A stretch of DNA of 64,000 nt, taken from the NCBI RefSeq assembly GCF_900109465.1, contig NZ_FOAZ01000004.1:124001-188000 (forward strand), written 5' to 3'. Source of the stretch: Streptacidiphilus jiangxiensis. GTDB lineage: Bacteria; Actinomycetota; Actinomycetes; Streptomycetales; Streptomycetaceae. Positions 54,923-63,935 of the stretch are shown here, piece by piece (positions within the stretch are counted from its first letter, which is position 1; each line of letters opens with the position of its first letter). Position numbers and translations under genes: made by a program. The notes below the pieces were generated by a model, which ran no database searches, had not been told where the DNA came from, and worked only from the letters and a program-made list of their open reading frames with translations.

Positions 54923-57154
54923 ATGCGCCCGGGACGGGCCCCGCAGCAGGATGTCAGACCCGCCATGGCGGACGGGGGTGGGAGCGAGAGGGGCCGCAGC
55001 GCCATGGCCGAGCCGAGTACGCCGAGCATGCCGAGCACATCGCCGCCCGCCGTGCGGGCCGGGGGCCGACGGATGGGAGCGGCCTACGCCGCCTGCGGGG
55101 TCGCGCTCGGCGCGTGCTTCGTCTGGCTGGCGCTGGCCTGGACAGGCCTGGGCGGCTCACGGCTGGCCGGGCTGGACTTCGGGCCCTCGGGCTCGCACAT
55201 CCTCTTCATGCTGGCCTGCGTCCTCGCGGGCACCTTCAGCCTGGCCCACCCCGCCGGAGGGGCGGTCGGTCGGCTGCTGCTGGTGGCCGGAACCGGCGAG
55301 CTGGTCGGGCAGGCCGCCGGCATCGCGGGTGCGGCGCTGGGGAGTGCCCACGGCGTGCGGACCGGTGTCGTGCTGGTCGGCTTCGTCGGCGACTGCCTGG
55401 CCATCTTCCTGCTCTACGGCCTGCCGTTCTGGCTCCCCGACGGGACGCTGCCGGGACGGCGCTGGGGCCGGCTGCTGGTCGCGGGGATCGCGGTGTGGAC
55501 GGTCGGGGAGGTCTACCTCGACACCGGCACCGGCGCCACCTGGTACGGGATGCCCAACCCGCTGGCCACCGACGAACCCTGGGTCACCGTCAAGAACGCG
55601 CTGGGGCCGGTGCTGCAGGCGCCGATGGTGTTCATGCCGGTCAGCCTGTCGGCGCTGGGTTTCCTGGTGCTGGCGGTCCGGTCGTGGCGGTGGCGCGGGT
55701 GGGGTCGCCGCACGGACGCTCCGCACGGCCGGTCGCGGCTGCCGGGCGCGCTGCTGGTGCTGGTGGTCCCGTTCCTGCTGCTGACCGTGGGGAGTTACGT
55801 GGACTACTTCTTCCCGCTGCCGACCGCCGCGCAGCTGGTGCTCTTCTACGGCCCGCTGGCGCTGTTGCCGCTCGGCCTGGTCCTCTTCTTCGCCCGGGAC
55901 CGTTCCGCGCACCTGGACCGGGCCACCCGCCGGGTGCTGGCCGTCCTGGTCATCCTCGCCCTGCTGGTGGTCGGCTACTTCGCGCTGGCGGTCGGGCTCT
56001 CCGACGTGCTGCCCGGCACGCGGACACCGGGCGCGCTGGTGCTGGCGGTGGGCTCGCTGGTGATCGGCCTGCTGCTGCGGGCGACCGGCGGGTGGGCGGT
56101 GCGCGTCGTCGACCGGTCCTACTACGGGGACCGGGCCCGGCCCTACCACGTGGTGGGCGAGTTGGCCGGGCGGCTGAGCCGGACCGTGGCGCCGGGGGAG
56201 GCGCCGCGGCTGCTGTGCGAGAGCGTGGTCAGCACGCTGCGCTTTCCCGCCGCGCGGGTGCTGGTGCGCACCAGCGAGGGGAACCGGCCGACGGCCGTGC
56301 TGGGGGAGGCGCCGGGGCGTGCCTGGCACCGCTTCGCCCTCGTCTTCGAGGGCGAGCAGGTCGGCGCGCTGGAGGTCGCCGCCCGCGTGGGTGAGCCGGA
56401 GCTGGACCAGCAGGACCACGACGTGCTGCGGCTGCTCGCCGACCAGTCCGCGCCCGCGATCGCCTCGCTCGGCCTCTACCAGGAGCTCCAGGAGAGCCGC
56501 GAGCGGATCGTGGTGGCCCGGGAGGAGGCTCGGCGCCGTCTGCGCCGTGACCTGCACGACGGCCTGGCGCCGGCCCTGTCCGGGCTGCGCCTCCAGGTCG
56601 ACACGGCGCGCGCGGGCCTGGCCGGGGACGACCCGGCGAGCGGGCGGCTCGGCGGCGTCTCGGAGGGCATCGGTGACGCGATCACCGAGCTGCGCCGGAT
56701 CACCGCCGGGCTGACGCCGGTGGCGCTCGACCGCGACGGCCTCGGTCCTGGACTGTGTCAGCTGGCCGCCGGGCTGGCCGGGCGGCTGCGGATCGGCGTC
56801 GAGCTCACTCCGGACCCGCTGCCCGGCCTGCCGGCCGCGGTCGAGGTGGCGCTCTACCGGATCGCGGCCGAGGCCCTGCACAACGTCGTCCGGCACGCGG
56901 GCGCGAGCCGCGCGTGGGTGCGCCTCTGCGTGGCGGACGGATCGGCCGCGCTCGAGATCGGCGACGACGGGACCGGTCTGGACGTGCCGCAGCGCGGTGG
57001 CGGCACGAGCCCGGCGCCGGGCGGCGGGGTGGGCCTGCGGTCGATGGCGGAGCGGGCCGAGGAGCTGGGCGGTTCGCTGCAGGTCGTCGGCGGCCCGGGG
57101 GAGGGCATGGGCGTGGTGGTCCGCGCCGAGATCCCGATCCGGCACGCCGGATGA
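54923..57154 (+). CDS. NarL-type sensor histidine kinase with GAF domain
   Basis: The protein of about 743 residues has some ten transmembrane helices over its first 390 residues (for example GAAYAACGVALGACFVWLAL, LLYGLPFWLPDGTLPG and LLVLVVPFLLLTVGSYVDYF). A GAF-like domain (about 405-520) and a HisKA_3 domain with the phospho-acceptor His in RRDLHDGLAPALSGLRLQ follow, then HATPase_c (RIAAEALHNVVRHAGA, GVGLRSMAERAEELGG). The true start is uncertain: ATG 54923, 54965 or 55004 are possible. It lies 21 nt after the response regulator gene. The signal is unknown. Confidence 0.85.
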   Translation: MRPGRAPQQDVRPAMADGGGSERGRSAMAEPSTPSMPSTSPPAVRAGGRRMGAAYAACGVALGACFVWLALAWTGLGGSRLAGLDFGPSGSHILFMLACVLAGTFSLAHPAGGAVGRLLLVAGTGELVGQAAGIAGAALGSAHGVRTGVVLVGFVGDCLAIFLLYGLPFWLPDGTLPGRRWGRLLVAGIAVWTVGEVYLDTGTGATWYGMPNPLATDEPWVTVKNALGPVLQAPMVFMPVSLSALGFLVLAVRSWRWRGWGRRTDAPHGRSRLPGALLVLVVPFLLLTVGSYVDYFFPLPTAAQLVLFYGPLALLPLGLVLFFARDRSAHLDRATRRVLAVLVILALLVVGYFALAVGLSDVLPGTRTPGALVLAVGSLVIGLLLRATGGWAVRVVDRSYYGDRARPYHVVGELAGRLSRTVAPGEAPRLLCESVVSTLRFPAARVLVRTSEGNRPTAVLGEAPGRAWHRFALVFEGEQVGALEVAARVGEPELDQQDHDVLRLLADQSAPAIASLGLYQELQESRERIVVAREEARRRLRRDLHDGLAPALSGLRLQVDTARAGLAGDDPASGRLGGVSEGIGDAITELRRITAGLTPVALDRDGLGPGLCQLAAGLAGRLRIGVELTPDPLPGLPAAVEVALYRIAAEALHNVVRHAGASRAWVRLCVADGSAALEIGDDGTGLDVPQRGGGTSPAPGGGVGLRSMAERAEELGGSLQVVGGPGEGMGVVVRAEIPIRHAG

Positions 57155-57248
57155 CCGGGTGCGGGCGGACCGGCGTCCGGATGCCCGAACGGGACCGGTC
57201 CGGGACGCTGGTCCCATGCGCCCGGGACCCCCGGCGGCGGACAGTCGA

Positions 57249-57275
57249 GGTCGGAGGCGCTTCCCGTCTCCGACC
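57249..57275. promoter_or_regulatory. Inverted repeat upstream of CKHP peptide
   Basis: GGTCGGAG and CTCCGACC form perfect 8-bp arms separated by 11 nt, ending 29 nt before the ATG at 57305. It could be an operator or an mRNA hairpin that controls the small peptide gene. Confidence 0.5.
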
Positions 57276-57304
57276 ACAGGGGGCAAGACAGCGAGGAGCC
57301 ACCC

Positions 57305-57466
57305 ATGACCGTCCATCCCACTGCCGGTCGCAGCGACGCCGTGAGCGCGACGGCGTGCAAGCATCCACCGTGCCCGCCGACGTGCAAGCACCCGCCCTGC
57401 CCGCCCGAGGAGTGCAAGCACCCCGGCTGGACCTGCGCACCCGCGCCGGGCGACCGGGACGACTGA
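57305..57466 (+). CDS. 53-residue Cys/His/Pro-rich CKHP-repeat peptide
   Basis: The frame starts at ATG 57305 with GAGGAG 8 nt upstream and ends at TGA 57464-57466. The middle consists of CKHPPCPP twice and a variant CKHPGWTC, giving six Cys (18, 23, 27, 32, 37, 44) and four His. This spacing of Cys and His is what a soft-metal-binding peptide would have, and Cu(I) is favoured by the convergent multicopper oxidase gene. A peptide natural-product precursor (short N-terminal leader, Cys-rich core) is the alternative. No signal peptide is seen. I do not recognise a family. Confidence 0.65.
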   Translation: MTVHPTAGRSDAVSATACKHPPCPPTCKHPPCPPEECKHPGWTCAPAPGDRDD

Positions 57467-57467
57467 T

Positions 57468-57520
57468 CCCGCACGCGACAGAGCGCCTCGCCGACGGCGA
57501 GGCGCTCTGTCGCGTGCGGG
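57468..57520. terminator. 25-bp perfect hairpin, bidirectional terminator
   Basis: The arms 57468-57492 and 57496-57520 are perfectly complementary over 25 bp with a GAC loop. It starts 1 nt after the peptide stop and abuts the stop of the convergent multicopper oxidase gene, so it ends both transcripts. Confidence 0.93.
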
Positions 57521-59374
57521 CTACATGCCGCCCATGCCGCCCACGTCCATGACGGCACCGGGCATCACGGCGAACTCCCGCATCATCCCGGCGTCCTCGT
57601 GCTCCAGGATGTGGCAGTGGTACATGTACCGGCCCGAGGCGCCGCGGAACTGGCCGGCGACGGTGACCATGGTGCCCGGTGGCACCCGCATCACGTCCTT
57701 CCAGCCGGTCAGCGTCGGATCGATCGGCAGCGACTCCAGGTGGGCCACGGGGGCGCCCGGCGCGGTGCCGCCCTGGGACTGGACGAACGCGGCCGTGTCG
57801 TAGCCGTCGACGGAGAGCGGCTGGAAGCGGGTCAGGTGGATGTGGACCGGGTGCAGGATGCCGCTCAGGTTGAGGATCTTCCAGACCTCCCAGCCGTCCT
57901 GACGGACCCGCCAGTTGAGTTGGTCGTCGAAGTGCCGGGCGAGCCGCCGGTAGGTGGTGGTCACGCCGTTCTCGTCGGTGACCTGGATGATGCCGTCCTC
58001 GACGCCGCCGGTCGGCGCCTGCGACGCGGGGACCTCGCCGAGCTCCCACAGCCCGAGCGTCCCGTCCGCGTCGGCGGCGAGGGCGAGGACGCGGTGCATG
58101 TGGTCCGCCGGGAGCAGCTCGTGGGTGAGCCGGTAGTAGGACGCCGAGAGGGTCTGCGGCAGCTCGAAGGTGTCGGCGGGCGGCAGGTCCGCGACGCGGA
58201 ACTGCAGCACGTCCGGCTCCGGCAGGCGGCTCGCGGGCAGCGGGTCACCGGGTTTCACCCCGGGCGGCAGCGGGTCACCGCGGAAGGGGGCCTGCGCCGA
58301 GTTGACCAGCCGCAGCGTGCGGCCGCGCAGTGCGCGGAAGTCCACCAGCACGTCGGCGCGTTCGGCCGGGGCCAGGGTCAGGCCGTCGCCGGTGACCGGC
58401 AGCGGCGCGCCCAGCAGGCCGCTGTCGGTGCCGATCAGCCACGTGGCGCCGGTGACCACCGCGCCGGCCTCGTCCAGCAGGTGCAGCCGGTAGGTGCGGG
58501 CGTTGGACGCGTTCAGCACCCGGAACCGGTACCAGAGCGGCCGCACCTCCAGGTGGGGCCAGATCGCGCCGTTGACCAGGGTGTACGGGCCGAAGAACGG
58601 CAGCGTGCCGGTGGTCTTGTGGAGCAGCCGCCCGGTGAACCGGCCCGAGGCGTCGGTCTCCAGGTTGCGGTCACAGACGATCAGCGGGATCTCCCGGTCG
58701 CCGCCCGGCAGGTGGAGCGCCTCCTCCTCGTCGTCCCGCAGCAGGTACATCCCGACCAGCCCGGCGAAGACGTTGAGACGGGTGATGTTCATGGCGTGGT
58801 CGTGGTACCAGAGCGTCATCGCCGGCTGGTCGTCCGGGTACTCGGACAGCTGGGCGTCGCCGTGCAGGACGGCGTTCTCCATCCAGCCGTCGTTGCCGCC
58901 GCCGGTCACCGCGCCGTGCAGGTGGGTCACCTGCCAGGCGGGCAGCGCGGCCACACCCTTGACGGGCCGGGCGAGGCCGATGCCGGGGTCGTTCATCGCG
59001 AGCGAGGGGTTGCCGGGCCCGTCGGCGAGGAAGGCGGACACCACCGGGTAGGGCGTCGTGGTGCCGTTCTCCCAGGTCATGTGGACGCGCTGGCCGCGGT
59101 GCAGGTCCAGCACGGGGCCGGGGAAGTGCCCACCGTAGGTCCACAGCGGGGTGGGCGGCAGCTGCGAGTGCAGCCGCAGGCTGACGCCCTCGGTGCGGAG
59201 GGTGAACCGTGGTCGCGGGTCGGTCCGGTCGGCGCGCATCCGCGGTGGGATCGGCAGCGGGTCGACGAACTTGGCGAGGACCGTGGTGCCGGCGGGCGTG
59301 TCGACGGTGGCTGTGCCGGTGGTGGCTGTGCCGACGGTGGACGGGTCGACAGGGGATGGGTCGGTGACGGTCAT
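57521..59374 (-). CDS. Multicopper oxidase (phenoxazinone synthase/CotA-like)
   Basis: The protein of 617 residues is a three-cupredoxin multicopper oxidase of the CotA/phenoxazinone synthase type. The four copper-binding motifs are HLHGA (151-153), WYHDHAM (191-193), HPVHIHL (508-513) and YHCHILEHED (586-592), with an axial Met in AGMM. It ends in a Met/Gly-rich tail. It oxidises phenols, aminophenols or metals with reduction of O2 to water. No Tat or Sec signal peptide is visible; the first 35 residues are a Thr/Val-rich low-complexity tail. GAGGAGG lies 6 nt before ATG 59374. It is convergent with the CKHP peptide gene. Confidence 0.92.
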   Translation of the reverse strand: MTVTDPSPVDPSTVGTATTGTATVDTPAGTTVLAKFVDPLPIPPRMRADRTDPRPRFTLRTEGVSLRLHSQLPPTPLWTYGGHFPGPVLDLHRGQRVHMTWENGTTTPYPVVSAFLADGPGNPSLAMNDPGIGLARPVKGVAALPAWQVTHLHGAVTGGGNDGWMENAVLHGDAQLSEYPDDQPAMTLWYHDHAMNITRLNVFAGLVGMYLLRDDEEEALHLPGGDREIPLIVCDRNLETDASGRFTGRLLHKTTGTLPFFGPYTLVNGAIWPHLEVRPLWYRFRVLNASNARTYRLHLLDEAGAVVTGATWLIGTDSGLLGAPLPVTGDGLTLAPAERADVLVDFRALRGRTLRLVNSAQAPFRGDPLPPGVKPGDPLPASRLPEPDVLQFRVADLPPADTFELPQTLSASYYRLTHELLPADHMHRVLALAADADGTLGLWELGEVPASQAPTGGVEDGIIQVTDENGVTTTYRRLARHFDDQLNWRVRQDGWEVWKILNLSGILHPVHIHLTRFQPLSVDGYDTAAFVQSQGGTAPGAPVAHLESLPIDPTLTGWKDVMRVPPGTMVTVAGQFRGASGRYMYHCHILEHEDAGMMREFAVMPGAVMDVGGMGGM

Positions 59375-59564
59375 GGCGCCTCCTCGGAACCGGTGACTGT
59401 GGTGGTGTGTGTGGCCGCGGTGACACGGCTCCGACGCCCGGCCGTTCCAGGCTCCCGAACCCGGGGACGGGTGGCATGAACGCCACGACTTGTCGGTACG
59501 GGGAACCGAAGCACGCGGGGCGCACGGGTTCGTGGCCGCACCCCCGCACGGCCGTCGGGTGCGT

Positions 59565-61046
59565 TCATCGGGGCACGAGGTCGCCGGGACGGCGCGCGTC
59601 GAGCCAGCGGCCGTCCGGGGAGCCGAACTCCGCCTGTCCGTCGGCGTGGGAGTAGACGGTCTCGCCCCGGCGGACGGTCCGCAGCACCCGGCCGGTCATC
59701 GTCCAGCCCTCGTAGGCGGACCAGCCGCACTTGGACTGGATCGCGCCCGGTGCGAGCATCCAGCGTTCGTCCGCGTCGAAGAGCACGAAGTCCGCGTCCA
59801 GGCCCGGACGCAGCCGGCCCTTGCGCTCGTCCAGGCCGAACAGCCCGGCCGGGCGCTCGGCCAACAGTCGCGCCAGGCAGGAGAGCTGGGCGTCGGGGGA
59901 ATCCTCGGGGGCGCGGCGGCGCAGCCCGGTGTGGACGGCGGTCAGCATCTCCTGCACGCCCGGCAGCCCGGGCGGGGCCTCGGCCGGCGGGCGCAGCTTC
60001 TCCGCACGGGTGTGCGGGGCGTGGTCGCTGCCCAGCGTCGCCACCTCGCCGCCCACGACGGCCTGCCAGAGGCGTTCCCGGTCCGAGCGGTCGCGCAGCG
60101 CGGGGCTCAGCCGCGCGCGTGCTCCCGTCCGCGAGGTCTCGGTGGCGGTGAACGAGAGATGGTGGGGCGTCACCTCGAAGGTGACCGGGAGTCCCGTATG
60201 GGCGGCGGCGGTCAGCAGGTCCGCCTCCTCCGCGCTGGAGACGTGCAGCACGTGGACCGCCGTGCCGTGACGGCGCACCAGCTCCACCACCCGGGCCACC
60301 GCCACGATCCCGCCGCTGCGCGGCCGGTGTCGCTCGTAGCCGCCGTAGCCGGCCGGGGCGCCGCGCCAGGAGTCGAGCAACCCGAACACGGCGTCGTCCT
60401 CGGCGTGCAGCAGCAGGCGCAGACCCGCCTCGGCGGCGGTGCGGAACACCTTCTCCAGCTGCGCCGGATCGCGGACGACGTCCGGAGCGGTGTGGTGGCC
60501 GGCCAGGAAGACCTTGACGCTGGTCGCCTCGCGCGGGCCCACGGAGCGCAGCGGGGACGGGTCGTCGCCCGTGACCCCGAGGTGGAAGCGGTGGTCCACC
60601 AGCGTGGTGCCGGCAAGCAGTTCGGCTTTGCGGTGGGCCTCCTCGGCGGTGTGCAGCGGCGGCAGGGTGTTGGGCATGTCGATCACGGTGGTCACACCGC
60701 CCGCGACGGCGGCGCGGCCGGCGTGCGCCCAGTCCTCCTTGTGCGTCAACCCGGGTGTGCGGAAGTGCACATGGGAGTCGATCAGCCCCGGCAGCAGGTG
60801 CCGTCCGCCGCCGTCGAGCGTCCGCCGGGCGGGCGGACGCTCGCGCGGTCCGAGCAGGCAGGCGATCCGGCCGCTCGACACGGCCAGCCCACCCGCCACC
60901 ACCCCGTCCCCGCTGACCAGGCGCACACCCGTGACCACCAGGTCGTAGGGCTGCTCCTGCCCCGGGCCCTCCTGTCCCGGCCCCTCGTGGGCCGGCTGCT
61001 CGCTGTTCCCCGGCGCGTGGACCGGTTGCCCGTGGAGCTCAGTCAT
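59565..61046 (-). CDS. Dihydroorotase/allantoinase-like amidohydrolase
   Basis: The protein of 493 residues is a cyclic amidohydrolase. The first metal motif is LIDSHVHFRTPG, and the carboxylated Lys is in TSVKVFLAGHH. Further metal ligands appear in HVLHVSSAEE and TFEVTPHHLSFT, and the catalytic Asp is in ATLGSDHAPHTRAEK. About 35 residues before the domain are Gly/Gln/Pro-rich (GPGQEGPGQEQP). It opens or closes a cyclic amide such as dihydroorotate, allantoin or a hydantoin. ATG 61046 overlaps the PrpF-like gene by 8 nt. The operon contains no other purine or pyrimidine gene, so a secondary pathway is likely. Confidence 0.85.
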   Translation of the reverse strand: MTELHGQPVHAPGNSEQPAHEGPGQEGPGQEQPYDLVVTGVRLVSGDGVVAGGLAVSSGRIACLLGPRERPPARRTLDGGGRHLLPGLIDSHVHFRTPGLTHKEDWAHAGRAAVAGGVTTVIDMPNTLPPLHTAEEAHRKAELLAGTTLVDHRFHLGVTGDDPSPLRSVGPREATSVKVFLAGHHTAPDVVRDPAQLEKVFRTAAEAGLRLLLHAEDDAVFGLLDSWRGAPAGYGGYERHRPRSGGIVAVARVVELVRRHGTAVHVLHVSSAEEADLLTAAAHTGLPVTFEVTPHHLSFTATETSRTGARARLSPALRDRSDRERLWQAVVGGEVATLGSDHAPHTRAEKLRPPAEAPPGLPGVQEMLTAVHTGLRRRAPEDSPDAQLSCLARLLAERPAGLFGLDERKGRLRPGLDADFVLFDADERWMLAPGAIQSKCGWSAYEGWTMTGRVLRTVRRGETVYSHADGQAEFGSPDGRWLDARRPGDLVPR

Positions 61047-62094
61047 CGCCGACACCCACCGCGACCGTGCCCAGCGCCACCGTCTCCTTGCCGCCGACAC
61101 TGACGTAGAGCAGCTCGTCGTCGGGCCCGTCGCCGGTGGCGGCGTAGGACGCGACCACCTGACGGGCGGGGGTGTCGATGACCAGCCGTCCAGGAGCGGT
61201 CTGCACGCCACCGGCCGCCGCCAGCAGGCGGTTGGGGACGGTCCCGTGCAGCGCCGACGCGGCGGCCAGGCAGACGGCCCCGGTCAGCGCCAGCTCGGGA
61301 TGCCAGCCGCCGACCGTCAGCGCGCGCACCGCCAGGTGTCCCGGTGCCACCGGCACCACCGCAGCGACCTTCGGGAACGCGCCGTTCAAGGGCCAGCCCA
61401 GGCGCGCGGCCTGCCGCCTGCGCAGCCGCTCCAGCGTCGCGTACAGCTCCGGCTGCTCGCCACGGAACAGGGCTTCGCGGTCCCGCACGCCCAGCCGGGC
61501 CCCGTCGACGAACAGGTACGGGTTGGCCATCCGCACCACCCGGCCGCCGTCACGCAGCAGGGTGCCCAGGCGGGTGCCGGGTGGGGCGACGAAGTGGGCG
61601 GTGAAGACGGTGTGCCGCGCGGAGGCCTGGTCCACCTGGCACACCACCTGGTCGCCGTTGTTGAGCACCCGGGCCCGGATCCGGTCGCCCGCCCGCAGTG
61701 CGGGCAGCCGCCCGGCCTGCGCGGCGGCGGTCACGGCCGCGAGCAGCGAGTGCCCGCAGGTGCCGCTCAGGTCGAAGTGGTCCGGGGCGTCCGGCATCGC
61801 CTGGACGAAGCGGTAGTCGACGTCGAACAGCGGGTGGGCGGAGGGCGCGATCAGCGCCCACTTGAGCACCTCGCCGGCGCCGCGCGTGCTGGCCAGGGAC
61901 GGGAGCCGGCGGCGGATCCGGGTGAGCGCGTCGACCAGCTCGTCGCCGTCGGCCGGGAGCGCGTCGGCGTCCAGCACCAGGGTCGGGCCGGGGGCGCCGA
62001 TCGCCCGCGCGAGCGCGGCGAAGCCGAGGCGGGTGTCCGCACGAGCGGCCAGGGGCGGTGCGGCCAGTGGGGTGGTCAGGGTCGTGGCGGTCAT
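61039..62094 (-). CDS. PrpF-like isomerase (diaminopimelate epimerase fold)
   Basis: The protein of 351 residues resembles PrpF (aconitate/methylaconitate isomerase) and related DUF453 proteins with the diaminopimelate epimerase fold. Signature parts are FDLSGTCGHSLLAAVTAAAQ, with a Cys at the catalytic position, and VRMANPYLFVDGARLGV in the second lobe. Such enzymes move a double bond or invert an alpha-carbon of a di- or tricarboxylate. It overlaps both neighbours (ATGA with the synthetase gene, 8 nt with the amidohydrolase gene), so the three are cotranslated. The substrate is unknown. The match is moderate and the family call is not certain. Confidence 0.7.
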   Translation of the reverse strand: MTATTLTTPLAAPPLAARADTRLGFAALARAIGAPGPTLVLDADALPADGDELVDALTRIRRRLPSLASTRGAGEVLKWALIAPSAHPLFDVDYRFVQAMPDAPDHFDLSGTCGHSLLAAVTAAAQAGRLPALRAGDRIRARVLNNGDQVVCQVDQASARHTVFTAHFVAPPGTRLGTLLRDGGRVVRMANPYLFVDGARLGVRDREALFRGEQPELYATLERLRRRQAARLGWPLNGAFPKVAAVVPVAPGHLAVRALTVGGWHPELALTGAVCLAAASALHGTVPNRLLAAAGGVQTAPGRLVIDTPARQVVASYAATGDGPDDELLYVSVGGKETVALGTVAVGVGDD

Positions 62095-63935
62095 GACGCC
62101 ACCTCCAGCAGTTCTCGGTCCTCGGCCGGGCGCGCCGGGGCGCGGCGCACCGCGAACTCCTCACGCCACAGCTCGAACATCAGCAGCGACCAGGTCGCCA
62201 GGGCCAGGCAGTCCGCCGGACGGGTCTGCTGCGCCCGCAGCAGCCGCTCCACGGCCGCCGGGTCGAGCAGGCCGCCGGTGCGCAACCGGGCGGGGGAGAG
62301 CACCTCACGGGTGAAGGCCCACAGGGGGGTTCCGGGCGCGAGCATCGCGGTGACCGGCAGGGTGAAGGGCTGCTTGGGCCGGTCCAGCACGCTGCGCGGC
62401 AGCAGGCCGCGCGCGGCCGCGTAGAGGGCGACCTTGCCGCGCCCGCCGTCCGGCGAGAGCCGTTGCGCCTGCGGCAGCGCGCGGGCGAGCTCGCGCACCG
62501 GCCGCTGGCAGAACGGCAGCCGGACCTCGACGGCGTGCGCCATGCTCAGGTGGTCGACCCGCCGCAGGTGGTAGGCGGGCAGCCGGACCTGCGTCTCGAA
62601 GTCGGTGAGGACGTCGAGGCGCGGCCGGTGCTCGGCCTGCTGCCGCAGCTCCTCGGTGATCGCGTCCGAGGCGCTGCCGCGCTCGGCGACGAACGCCCGG
62701 TAGTCGGCGCTGTAGAGGCGCGGCCGGGCCTCGGCCGGGATCGCCGCGAGTGCGTCCACGTAGGCGGGCAGCCACGCGCCGGGCGCGGTGGCGGCGGCGT
62801 GGACCCGCCCGTACCCGGCGAAGACCTCGTCGGCGGCGTCGCCGGTCAGCGCCACCTTGAACCCGGCGCGGTGCACGGCCTCGAACAGGCCGTAGGTGCT
62901 GAGCGTGATCGGGTCCGCGTTGGGCTGGCCGAGGTGCCAGGCCACGGCCGGCAGCAGCTCGGGGAAGCGTGCCGCGTCCAGCTCCACCTGGTGGTGCGCG
63001 GTGCCCGCGCGCTGTGCGACCTCGCGGGCGAAGTGCCGTTCGTCGTGCGGCCATTCGCCCCGGTAGGCGATGTTGAACGAGTGGACCCGCCGCGCCCCGG
63101 CCGCCGGGTCGGCGGCCATCATCGCGGTGACCAGGCTGGAGTCCAGGCCGCCGCTGGTGATCGCGCACACCGGCGCGTCGGCGATCGCCAGTCGCCGGAC
63201 CTCGCCCGTCAGCGCCTCCCGCACCTGCTCGCCCGGCTCCCCTCCGGTGACGGCCGGGCGCTCCGGCGCAGGACGTCGGTACAGCCGCAGGCCGCGTGAG
63301 CGCGAGCAGACGGCGGTGGTGCCGGGCGGCAGCACCCGCACCCCGTCGACGAGGGTCTGCTCGCCGAACGGCGTCTTGGTCGCCAGGTAGCTGTCCAGCC
63401 CCGGTTCCCACAGCGCGGGCCGCTCCTGTCCGAGCGCCAGCAGTGCGGGCAGCTCGGAGGCGAAGCGCAGGTGCCGGCCGTCCCAGCGGTAGTAGATCGG
63501 CTTCATCCCGGCGTCGTCCGTGGCGAGCACGAGCGTCGGCTCCGCGCGCAGGTCGACGAGGGCGACGGCGAACATGCCGTCGAGGTGCTCGGCGAAGTCC
63601 TGGCCCAGCTCCTGGTAGAGCGCGGGGAGGACCGCCCCGTCGCAGTGGTCCGCGAAGCGGTGGCCGCGGCCCTCCAGCCGGGCCCGGAGCTCGGCGTGGT
63701 TGTAGATCTCGCCGTTGAAGACGGCCTTGAGCCGCCCGCCGTCCCCCTCGTAGGGCTGGTGTCCGCCGGCAGGGTCGGTGATCGCGAGCCGGTTGCTGCC
63801 CAGCGCCCAGCCGGGCCCGTGGGCCAGCCGCGCCTCGTCCGGTCCGCCGTGCCGCTGGAGCGCGCCGGCGGCGCGCAGGTCGTGCGGCGAGAGGTCGGCG
63901 TCGAAGTGGCCGTGGATTCTGCACATGATCGCCAT
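62091..63935 (-). CDS. Asparagine synthetase-like amidotransferase (AsnB family)
   Basis: The protein of 614 residues has an N-terminal class II glutamine amidotransferase domain (about 1-190) with FNGEIYNHAELRARL and SNRLAITDP. A synthetase domain follows with the PP-loop motif ITSGGLDSSLVT (261-267) and LTGDAADEVFAGYGR. The nucleophile Cys must be the N-terminal residue: GGGAGGA favours ATG 63935, giving Met-Ala-Ile-Met-Cys, whereas ATG 63926 would give Met-Cys. It makes an amide from Asp or an unusual carboxylate. It leads an operon with PrpF-like and amidohydrolase genes. The 65 nt upstream to the window end hold only the leader. Confidence 0.85.
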   Translation of the reverse strand: MAIMCRIHGHFDADLSPHDLRAAGALQRHGGPDEARLAHGPGWALGSNRLAITDPAGGHQPYEGDGGRLKAVFNGEIYNHAELRARLEGRGHRFADHCDGAVLPALYQELGQDFAEHLDGMFAVALVDLRAEPTLVLATDDAGMKPIYYRWDGRHLRFASELPALLALGQERPALWEPGLDSYLATKTPFGEQTLVDGVRVLPPGTTAVCSRSRGLRLYRRPAPERPAVTGGEPGEQVREALTGEVRRLAIADAPVCAITSGGLDSSLVTAMMAADPAAGARRVHSFNIAYRGEWPHDERHFAREVAQRAGTAHHQVELDAARFPELLPAVAWHLGQPNADPITLSTYGLFEAVHRAGFKVALTGDAADEVFAGYGRVHAAATAPGAWLPAYVDALAAIPAEARPRLYSADYRAFVAERGSASDAITEELRQQAEHRPRLDVLTDFETQVRLPAYHLRRVDHLSMAHAVEVRLPFCQRPVRELARALPQAQRLSPDGGRGKVALYAAARGLLPRSVLDRPKQPFTLPVTAMLAPGTPLWAFTREVLSPARLRTGGLLDPAAVERLLRAQQTRPADCLALATWSLLMFELWREEFAVRRAPARPAEDRELLEVAS

